64,000 nt of DNA, from the NCBI GenBank assembly GCA_029582265.1, contig CM055816.1, forward strand, positions 37,345,811-37,409,810, given 5' to 3'. Source of the stretch: Zoroaster sp. YZ-2022 (lineage: Eukaryota > Echinodermata > Asteroidea > Forcipulatida > Zoroasteridae). Positions within the stretch are counted from its first letter, which is position 1, and the number at the start of each line of letters is the position of its first letter. A model generated the notes under the pieces. That model was not told the origin of the DNA, searched no databases, and worked only from the letters and a program-made list of their open reading frames with translations. Shown piece after piece: positions 34,964 through 44,763 of the stretch. The position numbers and the translations under genes were made by a program.

Positions 34964-35480
34964 TACGCAACTAACACGCAACTGACACGCAACTAATAGG
35001 TTGGATACGCAGGGCATAGGTTGGGGATACGCTGGGAATACGCACAATAGGTTGGGGGTACGCCACACGCAACAGGCTTGCAACAGGCACGCAACACGAT
35101 CGCAACATGATCGCAACAGGTACGCAATAATTGCAACATGTACGCTACCAAAACCTGGCCAGATACCTCAAATTTGGACCTGCGATCACCTGCGTTCATA
35201 ACTTATGAGTTGCGTACCTGTTGCGATCGTGTTGCGATCGTGTTTCGTGCGTAGCGTCCCTGTTGCGTATAAATTGATCGCAGGCATTCGCAGAGAATTA
35301 TTGAACATGTTCAAAATTTCTGAACTTACTCTGCGTGTGTCTGCGATCACCTGCGTGCTTGTTGCGTACTTCAAACCTATCAAACCTATTAGTTGCGTGT
35401 GAGTTGCGTTCGGAACTTATTACCACTATTTTTTATTCGCAACCATACGCAACTGGTGATCGCTATGGTGTGAGGGCACC

Positions 35481-36848
35481 ATTAGTAAAACTTATGCCTT
35501 GCATAATGAGGCGTGAGTCGTAACCTCGTAAATTATGTATTAAGACCGGGATAATCGTTTTATTTGGTTCTATTTTTAGTTTTAAATTACATTTGCTGTG
35601 TGCTGCACCTCGATATTTTCCAGTAATGTGACAATGATCTCGCACTTTGCTATATCCATTTTTAAAATTTCTCACTCTTTCATCACATTCTTTTTGACGA
35701 TATAATTTATTCTCAAATTCCATTTTACAACCCCAACAATGACATTGACCACCGGCTAAATAATATTTTTCGTCGGTAATGTGAACATTATTTTTCCAAC
35801 CGCAAATCCAACATTCTTTCGCATTTTTGAAATCTTCTTCATCTTCTTCAGTCATTATTATTTTTTGAGGGTTTTTAAATATCTCGTTTATTTTTTTTAC
35901 TTCATTCGACAAATTATTTAAAAAGTGACAAACCGCATCTTCACCCCTATAGGTAAACGATGAAAATATTTTACAGTCGCATCGAATAATTACGTATGAA
36001 TAACCGCACGGAATGTGATTGTGTATTGATTTCGTTTTGTTGCCTAAATGTTTACATGCTAAAACTATCAATGCTTCAAAATCAGAGTATATAACAAAAG
36101 GAACTTTCATCATCTTATGATAAGCTTTAAATTTTACTATATCGTTTTTATCCTTTATCGGTAACACGTAACGTGTTGCTCTAGCACCTACACCTCTACA
36201 CTCTTTTACGTGATCTAAAAGTAGTTCTTCTCTACTGAAACATTGTAAGCAACGATCGCAAAAGTGTATTTTAGCTTTATGCTTTGTTTGATCAAAAAGT
36301 AATTTATTAAAATCCTTGATATAAACATAATGAGATCTTGTTCCTTCTTCTTCCTCTTTTTAGATCAATAATAATTTTATACGTTCTTTCTCCCAATCTC
36401 CATCATGAAAATAGTAAGGTACGATTGAATTACCTTCCAAACCATAAACGTTTATCGCCAAGTCATTTTGTTTCTCGACTTGCTTAATCTGATTGATTGG
36501 CGTAGGCGCATCCACACCAAAATTTAACCCGTCTTCGATCGGGTACTTAGACGTTCTTTGAGGATCTTTTAAAGTTGGAAAACGATGCGCACGAAGCGAC
36601 CATCGCAAACAATTATCGTCTTTGTTTTTTACGTTGATGCATGCTTTTTTAAAAATTTCTTATGTAAACAGGTAGCTCGATATAAGAACCACCCCTCAGA
36701 GGTCTATACTTTGAAAGTCTGAGATCTAATTGTACAATACGATCTAGAATCCACCCAGAACCAGCAGTAGTGGCGTCTGCGATCGCTTTTTCTATTATAA
36801 CAAAACCAGTAGCTAATTCAGCTTCAATATTATTCATATTCAATAAAA
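35481..36848 (-). pseudogene. Polinton DNA polymerase B, N-terminal part
   Basis: Order on the minus strand: SGWILDRIVQLDLRLSKYRP and PLRGGSYIELP (about 36770-36665); a frame change; RWSLRAHRFPTLKDPQRTSK with NDLAINVYG (36608-36430); an in-frame TAA at 36360-36362; a zinc-finger-like CDRCLQC...DHVKEC; exonuclease motif I YSDFEALI (about 36090); two cysteine pairs (CWICGW, CHCWGC); DHCHITGKYRGAAHSKCN (about 35630-35580); and exonuclease motif II HNLRGYDSRLIMQ (about 35535-35495). This series is typical of protein-primed PolB of Polintons. The gene is broken by one stop, one frameshift and the 33200-35480 insertion. The proofreading exonuclease acidic residues are still visible. Confidence 0.85.
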
Positions 36849-36957
36849 CTGTAGATTCACGTGGGTGAAAATGAAGCGTCTCAGATGGTTCGCGTGAACC
36901 ATCGTCATTTTCCTTAAAAAAAATCTACCCATACGTATATCATAAACTTAAATGATC

Positions 36958-37422
36958 CTAATTCTCGTAAATCTTTTCGATTTCGTAAAACTTTTCGATT
37001 ATCGGTGCTTTAGCACCCTTTAAAAATTCTGTTATGTCTTTTTCTCTTTTATGACCAAACGGTACGGTCATCGTTCGCGTTCGCAAAAATCTTCCACCAT
37101 CAATCCGTGGTTCATCAAATTCTAAATCACCTCGACGCCATCGTTTGACGATGGTATACAAATCTTTACGCAAATGTCTTCCCCCTACTACTGGAATACC
37201 TTCTGCTTCTATAACAGCCTCAAGTTGACTCTTGGTTAATTTTGTTAATGGCTTACCTTTTATATATTTTTTATAGTATTTTTTTACAGCCAGATACCAC
37301 GACCGTTTATCGATTTTACCCTTTCGGTTCTCTACTAATATTAACGGTCTAATATTATTTGCGTGTGCAAACAACTTCAATTCTAGTAATGACCATCGAG
37401 ATAAATGATTCGTCATCATCAC
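36958..37422 (-). CDS. Polinton accessory protein with SAP-like helices, intact
   Basis: The 154-residue frame is complete (ATG at 37422, stop at 36958). It lies just upstream of PolB on the same strand, about 110 bases away. Two related segments are visible: SLLELKLFAHANNIRPLILV near residues 11-30, and LTKLTKSQLEAVIEAEGIPV near 59-78 with GGRHLRKDLYTIVKRW after it. The second resembles a SAP-type DNA-binding helix pair (inference). It is strongly basic in the middle (KKYYKKYIKGK). This is the only undamaged gene of the element. It could also be a separately transcribed N-terminal piece of the polymerase gene. Confidence 0.5.
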   Translation of the reverse strand: MMMTNHLSRWSLLELKLFAHANNIRPLILVENRKGKIDKRSWYLAVKKYYKKYIKGKPLTKLTKSQLEAVIEAEGIPVVGGRHLRKDLYTIVKRWRRGDLEFDEPRIDGGRFLRTRTMTVPFGHKREKDITEFLKGAKAPIIEKFYEIEKIYEN

Positions 37423-37429
37423 TCTTTTA

Positions 37430-38230
37430 TTATTAAACTAGATTATATATATATATTAATTTTTTTCATTTTGTTTTAGTGATTTTTTTGGGGGAGATCT
37501 TTTTGAGAGAGATTTTTTTTTAAATTCTTAACTATACCATTTTCGCAAAGTACACCTCTACCACAATCAATCAACTCTAAAGTTCAAACAAAAAACATAC
37601 CATCACACCTACAATCCATCAAAATAAATTTTGTAACTTATCTAAATATCTTAATTTCTCAAAAATATCTATTTTTGAAAAAAAATGTTTTAACTGCGCC
37701 AGGAGCCCCAATTACTACACTACTGGCCTACAACTAGCAGACTTATTCAAGATATAACTTTTTAACGTTTTTCCTTTTTTACTTCTTTATTTTCCTCGTC
37801 TTTCCTTTTTCTTTTTCTTTTCTTTTTTGGGGCATTATCGGGATTTTTTCGTGAGGGGAAGGGGCACTGGAAATTTGTGGGGGAACGTTCCCCCCCCCCC
37901 CCCCGTGGCTACACTGCTGCTTCCATTGTCATCCTATGGTGAACAATGAATACCGGATAGAGCGGTTATGAGTTAGTATTCGAGAAGTGATAGTTTACAA
38001 ATGATAAAAGACACATGAACACTGACATGTATCTCCATCGAGGAATTCTGTACTGACGCAATCTAGTTCACAATCTGTAAAATACATACAAATTTGGCAA
38101 TTATTACCACTGAGCTCATTAAGATAAAGCTAATATATTATACAAAGAGCTTGATTTATTATTTTGTAGTCTTCAAGGGAAAAAACAACATTGGTAATTT
38201 GAGATTATCAGATGAACGAATAATTATCTA
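37430..38230. other. Polinton right flank, no gene
   Basis: A TA run at 37444-37456 and T-rich sequence follow the last Polinton ORF. GCCAGTAGTGTAGTAATTGG (reverse strand near 37730-37710) and GCAGTGTAGCCACGGGGGGG (reverse strand near 37917-37896) resemble ends of hAT-type elements, but they point the same way. A C run lies at 37890-37904. Confidence 0.35.
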
Positions 38231-39848
38231 AACACTTACTGAAATTATTTTGTTCTACGAATTGCTTTCATTGTAGAAAACTGTTAAATCGAATTTCATA
38301 ATTTAAAAAAAAAAAAATTACAACATCAAAAAGCATGTGACAGATTTTCATCGTTTCATAACTTATGATGAAACTTCCACAGATATTGTAATAGTTCCCA
38401 AAACTATTGTAGATTCCTCTTTAACATGATCCTTAATTATATCATTTGCCATTACGAATGACATACTTTTATAAAATGTAGGCCTATACAGAAGTGACAT
38501 TTAAAGAGAGTGAAAACCTTTGTTAATTACCCTATTATAAAATAACTAAATTATATAATCTAACAACCTAATTGTGTCAAATTTGAAATGGATCACAGCC
38601 GTGATTCATTTTCCACTTGAGAAGGCATGCAAACAACTCTAAAGGCAATGAAATGAACTGAACTTTCACAGGTTGGTTTCTGCACGTATCTCTTGGTTCT
38701 TATGAAGTGTGGATACATGTACAGACATACTTGATCCATAGTTGTGGGAACATCCATATTAGACCAAAATATAGATATGGGCGTGTTTTCTATTATCAAA
38801 GGTAGGTGTGTATTTATTTGTTAATTCAATTGTTTTACGGGGCGGAGCTAATCTGAATAGGTTGTGCCAAAGGAGATTAATACGAATGTAGCAGTATGCC
38901 ACGGCGGCTGCACCATTGTAATTTATTTTGTAATATCATTCCATTTCTGTCAGCTTTTAAGTTATTAAGTATTTTTAATACATGTAGTTTAAATTAAAGT
39001 TTTTAAACAACTTCGTAAAATTCCGCAATAAATAATTAACTATAGATTGAGATTATTTTATTGGTTTAATAGCTTTTGTTTCACTCAGTGAAACAGGTTG
39101 TGCCTTTCTTGGTTTAGTCACATTAGCAACTGCCATATTATGTCTATGTAGTGTGCATCCATTGTCACTGAATAATTGTCATTGTGTACACACAGTATAG
39201 ACCCACGCAGGTCAAGTATGAGGCTACATCTCTTTATATGACGTTGATTTTATTTTGAGCACGTCTTCACTGTCAAATGTTTGCTACATAAGCAAAATTA
39301 TTTAAAAACTTACTTTTTGGTTTTAAGTTGTTTGCCCTGTACATTCTCTGCAAGTTTACCAAACATTTTGATCCTATGCCACAAGAATAATTCAATTATA
39401 ATTTTTGGATTTTTCTGATATGATTATGATTGTTACGCAATCATACTTTATGAGGATCATAAATGTGTGAAGAAATCACTTATTAATTGTTTCAAATCTT
39501 TTGATTGTCACGTTTCTGAAATTGGGAATTTTATTAATACGGGAATTGTTTGACAAATTGGCTATTTTTGGCATGCATTTTCCCCTGTTGGTCTCCAAAA
39601 TGAAAGCACTACAGAAGTAATAATTTCTCGGGATTACTTTTAGACAAAAAATATGTAAAGCAACAGGTGTACTTTGGCTTCAATGTGAAATGTAAATGTG
39701 ACATAATTTAAATGTCCCATGTTCAAATAACACCAGTTATGTCAACGTTATTCTTCCATGGTGTTCATATTGAGCGAACTGCCTACATCACTGATGTAGT
39801 TTGTAACTCCCTAGTTTGTGCAGTGCACATCCCATAGTTTGTACATAC
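38230..39848 (-). repeat. EGF-exon unit, intron copy 1
   Basis: Intron-like sequence collinear with about 41190-42329. Shared landmarks are the CATGTGACAGATTTTCATCG type at 38332, GCCAAAGGAGATTAATACG at 38868, CACTCAGTGAAACAGG at 39092 and GGCTGCACATCTTTATATGA-type at 39222. Part of it (39040-39105) also occurs at 48853-48920. Together with the exon it forms a tandemly duplicated segment. Confidence 0.8.
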
Positions 39849-39938
39849 CTGCGCATGAATCGCCGCTCCAGGCTCCACGACATTCACACAGACATGTCTG
39901 ATCATTGAGGTCACCATTCTCACAGGATAGCGCACACT
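39849..39938 (-). CDS. EGF-like exon 1 (phase 1-1)
   Basis: On the minus strand the acceptor TTATTTCCAG ends at 39939. The exon encodes CALSCENGDLNDQTCLCEC then RGAWSGDSC, and the donor GTATGT starts at 39848. The exon is 90 bases: two bases complete a codon, 29 codons follow, one base is left. It is therefore symmetric (phase 1-1) like most shuffled EGF exons. The cysteine pattern (Cx3C, then C-x-C-x-C and a W.G..C close) fits a short EGF-like domain of an extracellular or secreted protein. Two further copies lie upstream on the same strand. The parent gene is not identified. Confidence 0.8.
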
Positions 39939-40099
39939 CTGGAAATAAAGTCAGTATTGTACAATATTATTGATGGGATTCTATTAACTTGCATTGACAG
40001 GTTTATCATCTCCGAAAACATTCAAAAACAATTTTAGCTCAAAGCGCATTGTTCCCTTAAATACTGACGAACTGTAAAAGCTGTGTCCTTTATACTCCG

Positions 40100-40204
40100 T
40101 TTGGCTAAAGACAATGTTATGAATTGACACATGGGTAGCAATTATGAGCGCAATTTACCCTCTGTAAAAGGCGCTATGGAAATGACAGTTGTTATTATTA
40201 TTGC
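40100..40204 (+). mobile_element. Truncated retroposon tail
   Basis: CTGTAAAAGGCGCTATGG followed by AAATGACAGTT and (GTT)ATTATTATT resembles the 3' end of L2-type elements and their SINEs. Only the tail is recognisable. Confidence 0.35.
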
Positions 40205-41189
40205 AAACAGATGTCTCTGAATAAATGTCAATATGTAATTTGAAGAGATAAGTAATTTGCCCACTTTTTATATTGTCCAGTTTGCCTCCTTTAGTGTTTT
40301 TGTTTACCGTTTTCAAAAAGCTTATGACAGAAATTATTGTTCCGATCAGATGACATTATGGAAACTACGTATCATGTCTTTGCCGATGACTTTGGTTTAA
40401 TAATACGATCCTTTATGGTAACGTACGAAAACCGATATTGATGAAAACTAGAACATGTTAAATGTGTCAACCATTTACTTATAGAATGAACAACGAAATT
40501 TGACAACAGCAATTCTATGGATTACCGTAACATTGCTTTCCCAGCTGAGCAATCTAGTCGTATATAGGTAGTCTCCCGATTTGGTCAATATCTTTGTTCA
40601 CGGCGTGCTTGTCAGAAGTTGGTCCGTGTGATTACAAGGACAGGATGCGATTTCATCACAAGTATGGTTGACATCATTTAGTTCGGTAAATCACAAAGTC
40701 TCATCACAAAGTTTACATCATGAGATAATCTCGTAATGCATTTTGTAGTGTCTAGGGCCAACGCTGTTTGTTATGTATTAGGCTGTATCTCTTCCCATAA
40801 AGACCAATGTCTTAGTGTAATCGTTTGTATTTTGAGCTCGTATTTTCAGCAAAATCGTTGCTGCATTTAACATATTAGTCATTTTGTACGTATAGTTCAC
40901 TCGAGATAATTTTATTGTGGATTTATTAACAGCGGAATATTCGACAAAATATTTTTAAAATTCTTTTCTAAAATGCATGATGAATTTCTAAAACGAATGA
41001 TGAATTGTATTTATGAATATATTAGTAATTCAGTAATGCAATGTCGATGTGACTTTTCATAATTTGAATCGCCCGCATTTAATGAAGGTGAATTGCTTGC
41101 ACACATACATATCTCATAATTGTACATAACCAGTGCAGGTCTCATGAGCAGGGAAACCATAAGAAAAACATAAACACGGGTAGTACTAA
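40205..41189. other. Intron-like sequence, nothing recognised
   Basis: No gene or repeat with support. AT-rich, between two copies of the EGF-exon unit. Confidence 0.4.
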
Positions 41190-42329
41190 AATTGATTTTA
41201 TTTCTTAGAGAAATAAGAATTGTTATGTCGAATTTCAAAAAGGTTCCGGAACAAATTAAGAGCATGCAACAGATTTCCGTCGTTTCTTAACAAAAAATTG
41301 TGATGAAACTTGCACAGATAGTTGTATGATTCCAAATACCAATGCTGTAGATTCCAATAACCATGGTGTTTTAAATGAGTGATTAATGTTCTGAACAATA
41401 TATGATTATTTCCTTTGCCGATACGAGTGACCTACTTTAATGAAGTGTAGAAGTTGTTTAAAGGGACTGTACACCTTTGGTAATCATCTGATTACAAAAT
41501 CACTGAATTATTATATAAAAACTGACTGGGACGTTTAGTAATGTACCAAACAAACTGAGAAATTATTCCGTTTGACATGCTGCCATTTTTGAGAAAATGA
41601 AAAAAATGTGTTACACATTTGAAATGAATCACTGCATGGTGTATACTATAAAGTATTGTTCTATTATCAAAAGGTAGATTTTTATCCAAAGGTAGATTAT
41701 TTATATGGTTATTTGTTCATCCAAATATTATCAATTTTAGAGGGCGGGGTTATTGTGGATTTTCCAACAATCTGAATAATTTGAGCCAAAGGAGATTGAT
41801 ACGTATCTAGCACCGTTTCATGGCGGCTGCGCTGTTTCGTTTTCATAATGTTATTCCATTTAACCATCAGCTTAAAGTTCAGTTGTTTTTACATAGCTCA
41901 CATTAAAGTTTTATAAGAACTTCGTAAATTCCGAAATAAATGTTTAATTATTGATTATTTTGTTTCACTAAGTGAAACAGGTCATGCGTTTCTAGTATTT
42001 GTCACATGATCAATGACCATAATTATAGTGTCACCATCTAACGCATCTCCATTCTCATTGGTTAATGGGCAATGTGTATAATGGGCAATGTGTATATGTG
42101 TATAATACAGTAGTACTACACATGTCAATTATTAGGCTGCACATCTTTATATGATTTTGATGATTACATTCAGAGCAATGTCTCACTACATTTATTGTAG
42201 TTTAAGCATGTCCTTCTCCTGAAATATTTTCACATTAGTTTTCGTTCGTTCGTTTGCTTATTTGTTCGATTGTTTGTTTGTTTTATTTTCGAGGGACAAC
42301 AACACAATTTTCTTTGCTATTTTACTTAC
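41190..42329 (-). repeat. EGF-exon unit, intron copy 2
   Basis: Diverged copy of 38230-39848 (GCCAAAGGAGATTGATACG at 41783, CACTAAGTGAAACAGG at 41967, GGCTGCACATCTTTATATGA at 42133). Followed by EGF-like exon 2 on the high-coordinate side. Confidence 0.75.
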
Positions 42330-42422
42330 GGGAACAGTTTTTTCCACTCCAGTTTTGATCACATTCACACTGACAGGTGCTTTTATCCAGTATACGTTCA
42401 TTATCACAGGACAGTGCACACT
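42330..42422 (-). CDS. EGF-like exon 2 (phase 1-1)
   Basis: The acceptor is ATCTTTTCAG and the donor GTAAGT on the minus strand. The exon is 93 bases and phase 1-1. It encodes CALSCDNERILDKSTCQCEC, then DQNWSGKNCS. Cysteine spacing matches exon 1, and the short loop has one more residue. Both splice sites are strong and the frame is intact, so I take it as functional. It probably splices to exon 1 at 39938 with a 2.4 kb intron. Confidence 0.85.
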
Positions 42423-42510
42423 CTGAAAAGATAAATATTTAAAAATGTCAAGTCAAATTATTTATTTTACTCTTTGAAAACAAATGGCACGTCGGGGTAT
42501 TTTTTATCAA

Positions 42511-42571
42511 ACACAAATGCCATTATCCAGTGCACCTCCATTCTCACAGGATATAATGCAATCTGGTCTAC
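42511..42571 (-). pseudogene. Relic EGF-like exon fragment
   Basis: The minus strand reads SCENGGALDNGICV and then a stop, matching the middle of the neighbouring EGF exons. The end of the domain and the donor are gone. It looks like a partial duplicate left in the intron. Confidence 0.55.
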
Positions 42572-43116
42572 TGGAGGAAAACAAATGATCCTCTTATGTT
42601 TAAAAATCGCCTTCTCTGATGTCTCCCTTGCAAAGTCATGTCAATAGTAAAACAAAATCATTGTCCAAAAGTTGTTTAATTTACACCACAGATATGTGCG
42701 TTGTTGCACGTGTAAATGTAAGAGGGCCATTTGTTTTCCTTCAGTGGACCTCAGGCTTTCTGAAATCGAGTTCTGTCACTTGAAATTACTGTTTACAACA
42801 TTTTGCCTTGGGTTGTGATAATAAAATTTATGTTTAGTTTCCGTATGACATAACCTCTCTAAAAATGGTAAAAAGGTCAAATCTTGATATTTGCTTAGAG
42901 CACAGTGATCCCTTTTACAGTGATCTTGAGTCAACGAAGTACTGGATATCAAACGTCGCTCATTGGGGGATACCCCCAGCTAAATAGAACAGGTGGCGAA
43001 CACCTGGCGAACAGCTGGCACATATACGCGTCAAACTCAAATATTTATTTTTGTTTGTGTCATAGATTGTTGGTTTATTTTCGAGGAACAGTTACACAAG
43101 AATCTGTTTTACTTAC

Positions 43117-43212
43117 GACCACAGTTTTTGCCACTCCATTTTTGATTTGGATCACAATCACATTGACAGGTACCATTATCCAGTGTACCCATTCTCACAG
43201 GTCAGTGCACAC
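43117..43212 (-). pseudogene. EGF-like exon 3 with two small deletions
   Basis: The acceptor is TCTTTTCAG and the donor GTAAGT. Compared with exon 2 the exon lacks one base at its start and two bases in the CENGG region. Its first part (CALTCENG) and second part (GTLDNGTCQCDCDPNQKWSG) therefore lie in different frames. Total loss is three bases, so the exit phase is kept, but a phase-1 entry would meet a TGA early. Either a decayed exon or a consensus error. Two extra residues (NQ) precede the W.G motif. Confidence 0.7.
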
Positions 43213-43518
43213 CTGAAAAGATAAATATTCAGAAAGGTCAAGTCAAATGTATTTACTTTAGTCTGTAAGTTGTTTTGTACCCAAATAAAATGGATACGAA
43301 TCCTTTATCTAATGTATCTTTACAAAACATGTTATTCCATTTCATTGCTCGTTTAACGTTTTTGTCATGGTTTAAAAAGCCGTTTTATTACAACTTCGTT
43401 AAGTCAGTAAATAAGTATTTAACCTTAAAATTACATAACATTTTCTTCTGATTATTAGGCAGTCATACTTCTGGGGATCATCTCAATTGGATGGCACATT
43501 TCTGAAACTGAAACTTTA
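43213..43518. other. Intron-like sequence
   Basis: Starts like the flank of exon 2 (AAAGATAAATATTCAGAAAGGTCAAGTCAAAT, also seen at 42428 with changes). Nothing else recognised. Confidence 0.5.
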
Positions 43519-44536
43519 CAGGTTTTCCCGGTCAATTTCGGCAAATGAGCGGCCAATTTCACTTTCATACGTTCATATTAAAGAGATTTTGCCTCTCCAG
43601 TTGTTACTGTGTTTCCAATTAACAATTCAAGCATTCAATTAAATTTTATTTTCAGGCTATGCGAATTCATGTGGCATTATATTCAAATCAGCATATACGT
43701 CGTTCTTTTTTAGTAATGCACATTCTTCATCCAATTTAGCAGAGTTAGTTCGACTGGAGATTTTCACTAAAATGTTACATTAATTTTCGTATAACGGCAA
43801 TCAATTTCGCAAAATGAGAATTTAAAAAAAATACGACAAACAAATGCAAAAAAGACAACAGAATACGTTTCATATGTTTACTTTAATTTAAACTTAATTT
43901 TGCTTTCTTTATTCATGTGCGTTTTTCGTACACTGTATATAGGGCCAATCATGTTTTATCCTGGTTTTTATTGTCCATTCATTCATTAGTGAACCGTTTT
44001 TATAGCTGTATTTTGCATTTTCAAGCATTCCCAGGTCAAATAAAGGGTGAATGAACTTTCCAAACCTAGTGCAAACCTAATATGTCTTTCAACCAATGGC
44101 AATGAAGGAGTATCTAACTGGAGGTGACTTGGGATCATGTGGAAGGTAAAAAAATCATGAATATTCATTTTTGTGTAGAGGTTTTTTCCACACATTCGTG
44201 CCCTGCAAGGTTAAAAACCTATAGGAAATTAAAGTTAAACGATGTTAAACAAAGTGTCAATTAAGTTGAACAAATTTCACAAATGTCTGCCCAATAATGA
44301 ATTTGACTGACCAAATACGCGCCGCGAAAAGCTCCTGCGAAATTGAATAATGTTCGAGTGGATTGTTAAATTGGATGGTTATTTTGTTTAATATGAATGA
44401 CACCCCCCCCCCCCCACACACACACAAATACGAAATTGAATGGGGATTTTGAGCAGCATTAAATTTTGGGCGAAACAGAATGACACAGTCTTTAAATTGG
44501 CTGTTTATTTGCTGAAATTGACCAGGAAAACCTATA
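43519..44536. mobile_element. Foldback/MITE-like element, CCCGGTCAATTT family, copy 1
   Basis: Left end AGGTTTTCCCGGTCAATTTC and right end GAAATTGACCAGGAAAACCT are inverted. Inner sequence (CATTCTTCATCCAATTTAGC, GGGATTTTGAGCAGCATT) recurs inverted at 62210-62867. No coding capacity. A C run and CA stretch lie at 44403-44427. Confidence 0.75.
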
Positions 44537-44599
44537 TTAACAGGGTGATTTTTGGAATTGTTCGGCTATCCAAATCTTTTACCATTTGGTGATAGTTGT

Positions 44600-44763
44600 A
44601 ACGTTACAAATATTACCACATGTTAATGGAAACATGTTTGTGCACAGTGATGTTAACTTTGTTCTTCTATGGTGTTCATATTTGGGAAGCGGCCTAATGA
44701 ACACCACTGATGTAGTTTGTATCACCCCAGTGTTTGCAATGCATATCTGACATGTCGCATTAT
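44600..44763 (-). repeat. Third partial copy of the EGF-exon flank
   Basis: GTGATGTTAACTTTGTTCTTC through ACTGATGTAGTTTGTATCACC matches 39735-39840, the sequence beside EGF-like exon 1. The copy is cut at 44764 by the LTR element, so an exon expected here is displaced or lost. Confidence 0.7.

Larger units (their letters stand above)
34381..35480. repeat. TTGCGT-rich insertion inside the PolB gene
   Basis: Many copies of TTGCGTG, GAGTTGCG and their complements, and GATCGCAACA-type words. Near both ends is GTGTGAGGGCACCA (34436 and 35470). It splits PolB between LIMQGIS and EKYISFS, removing only about 15 residues of that protein. Origin unknown. Confidence 0.6.
28644..37430. mobile_element. 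Decayed Polinton/Maverick element
   Basis: Contains a Polinton-type integrase (plus strand), two small membrane or structural-type genes, a protein-primed family B DNA polymerase (minus) and an accessory ORF. The packaging ATPase, protease and capsid genes normally found between integrase and polymerase are absent. Integrase and PolB meet tail to tail near 31340. Several frames are broken, and other elements lie in it (28931-29650 and 33200-35480). I could not locate the terminal inverted repeats. Base use is AT-rich compared with the flanks. Confidence 0.85.

Noticed and set aside
37690..37920. hAT element with both ends
   Set aside because: The two AGTGTAG-type ends point in the same direction, so they do not define one element.
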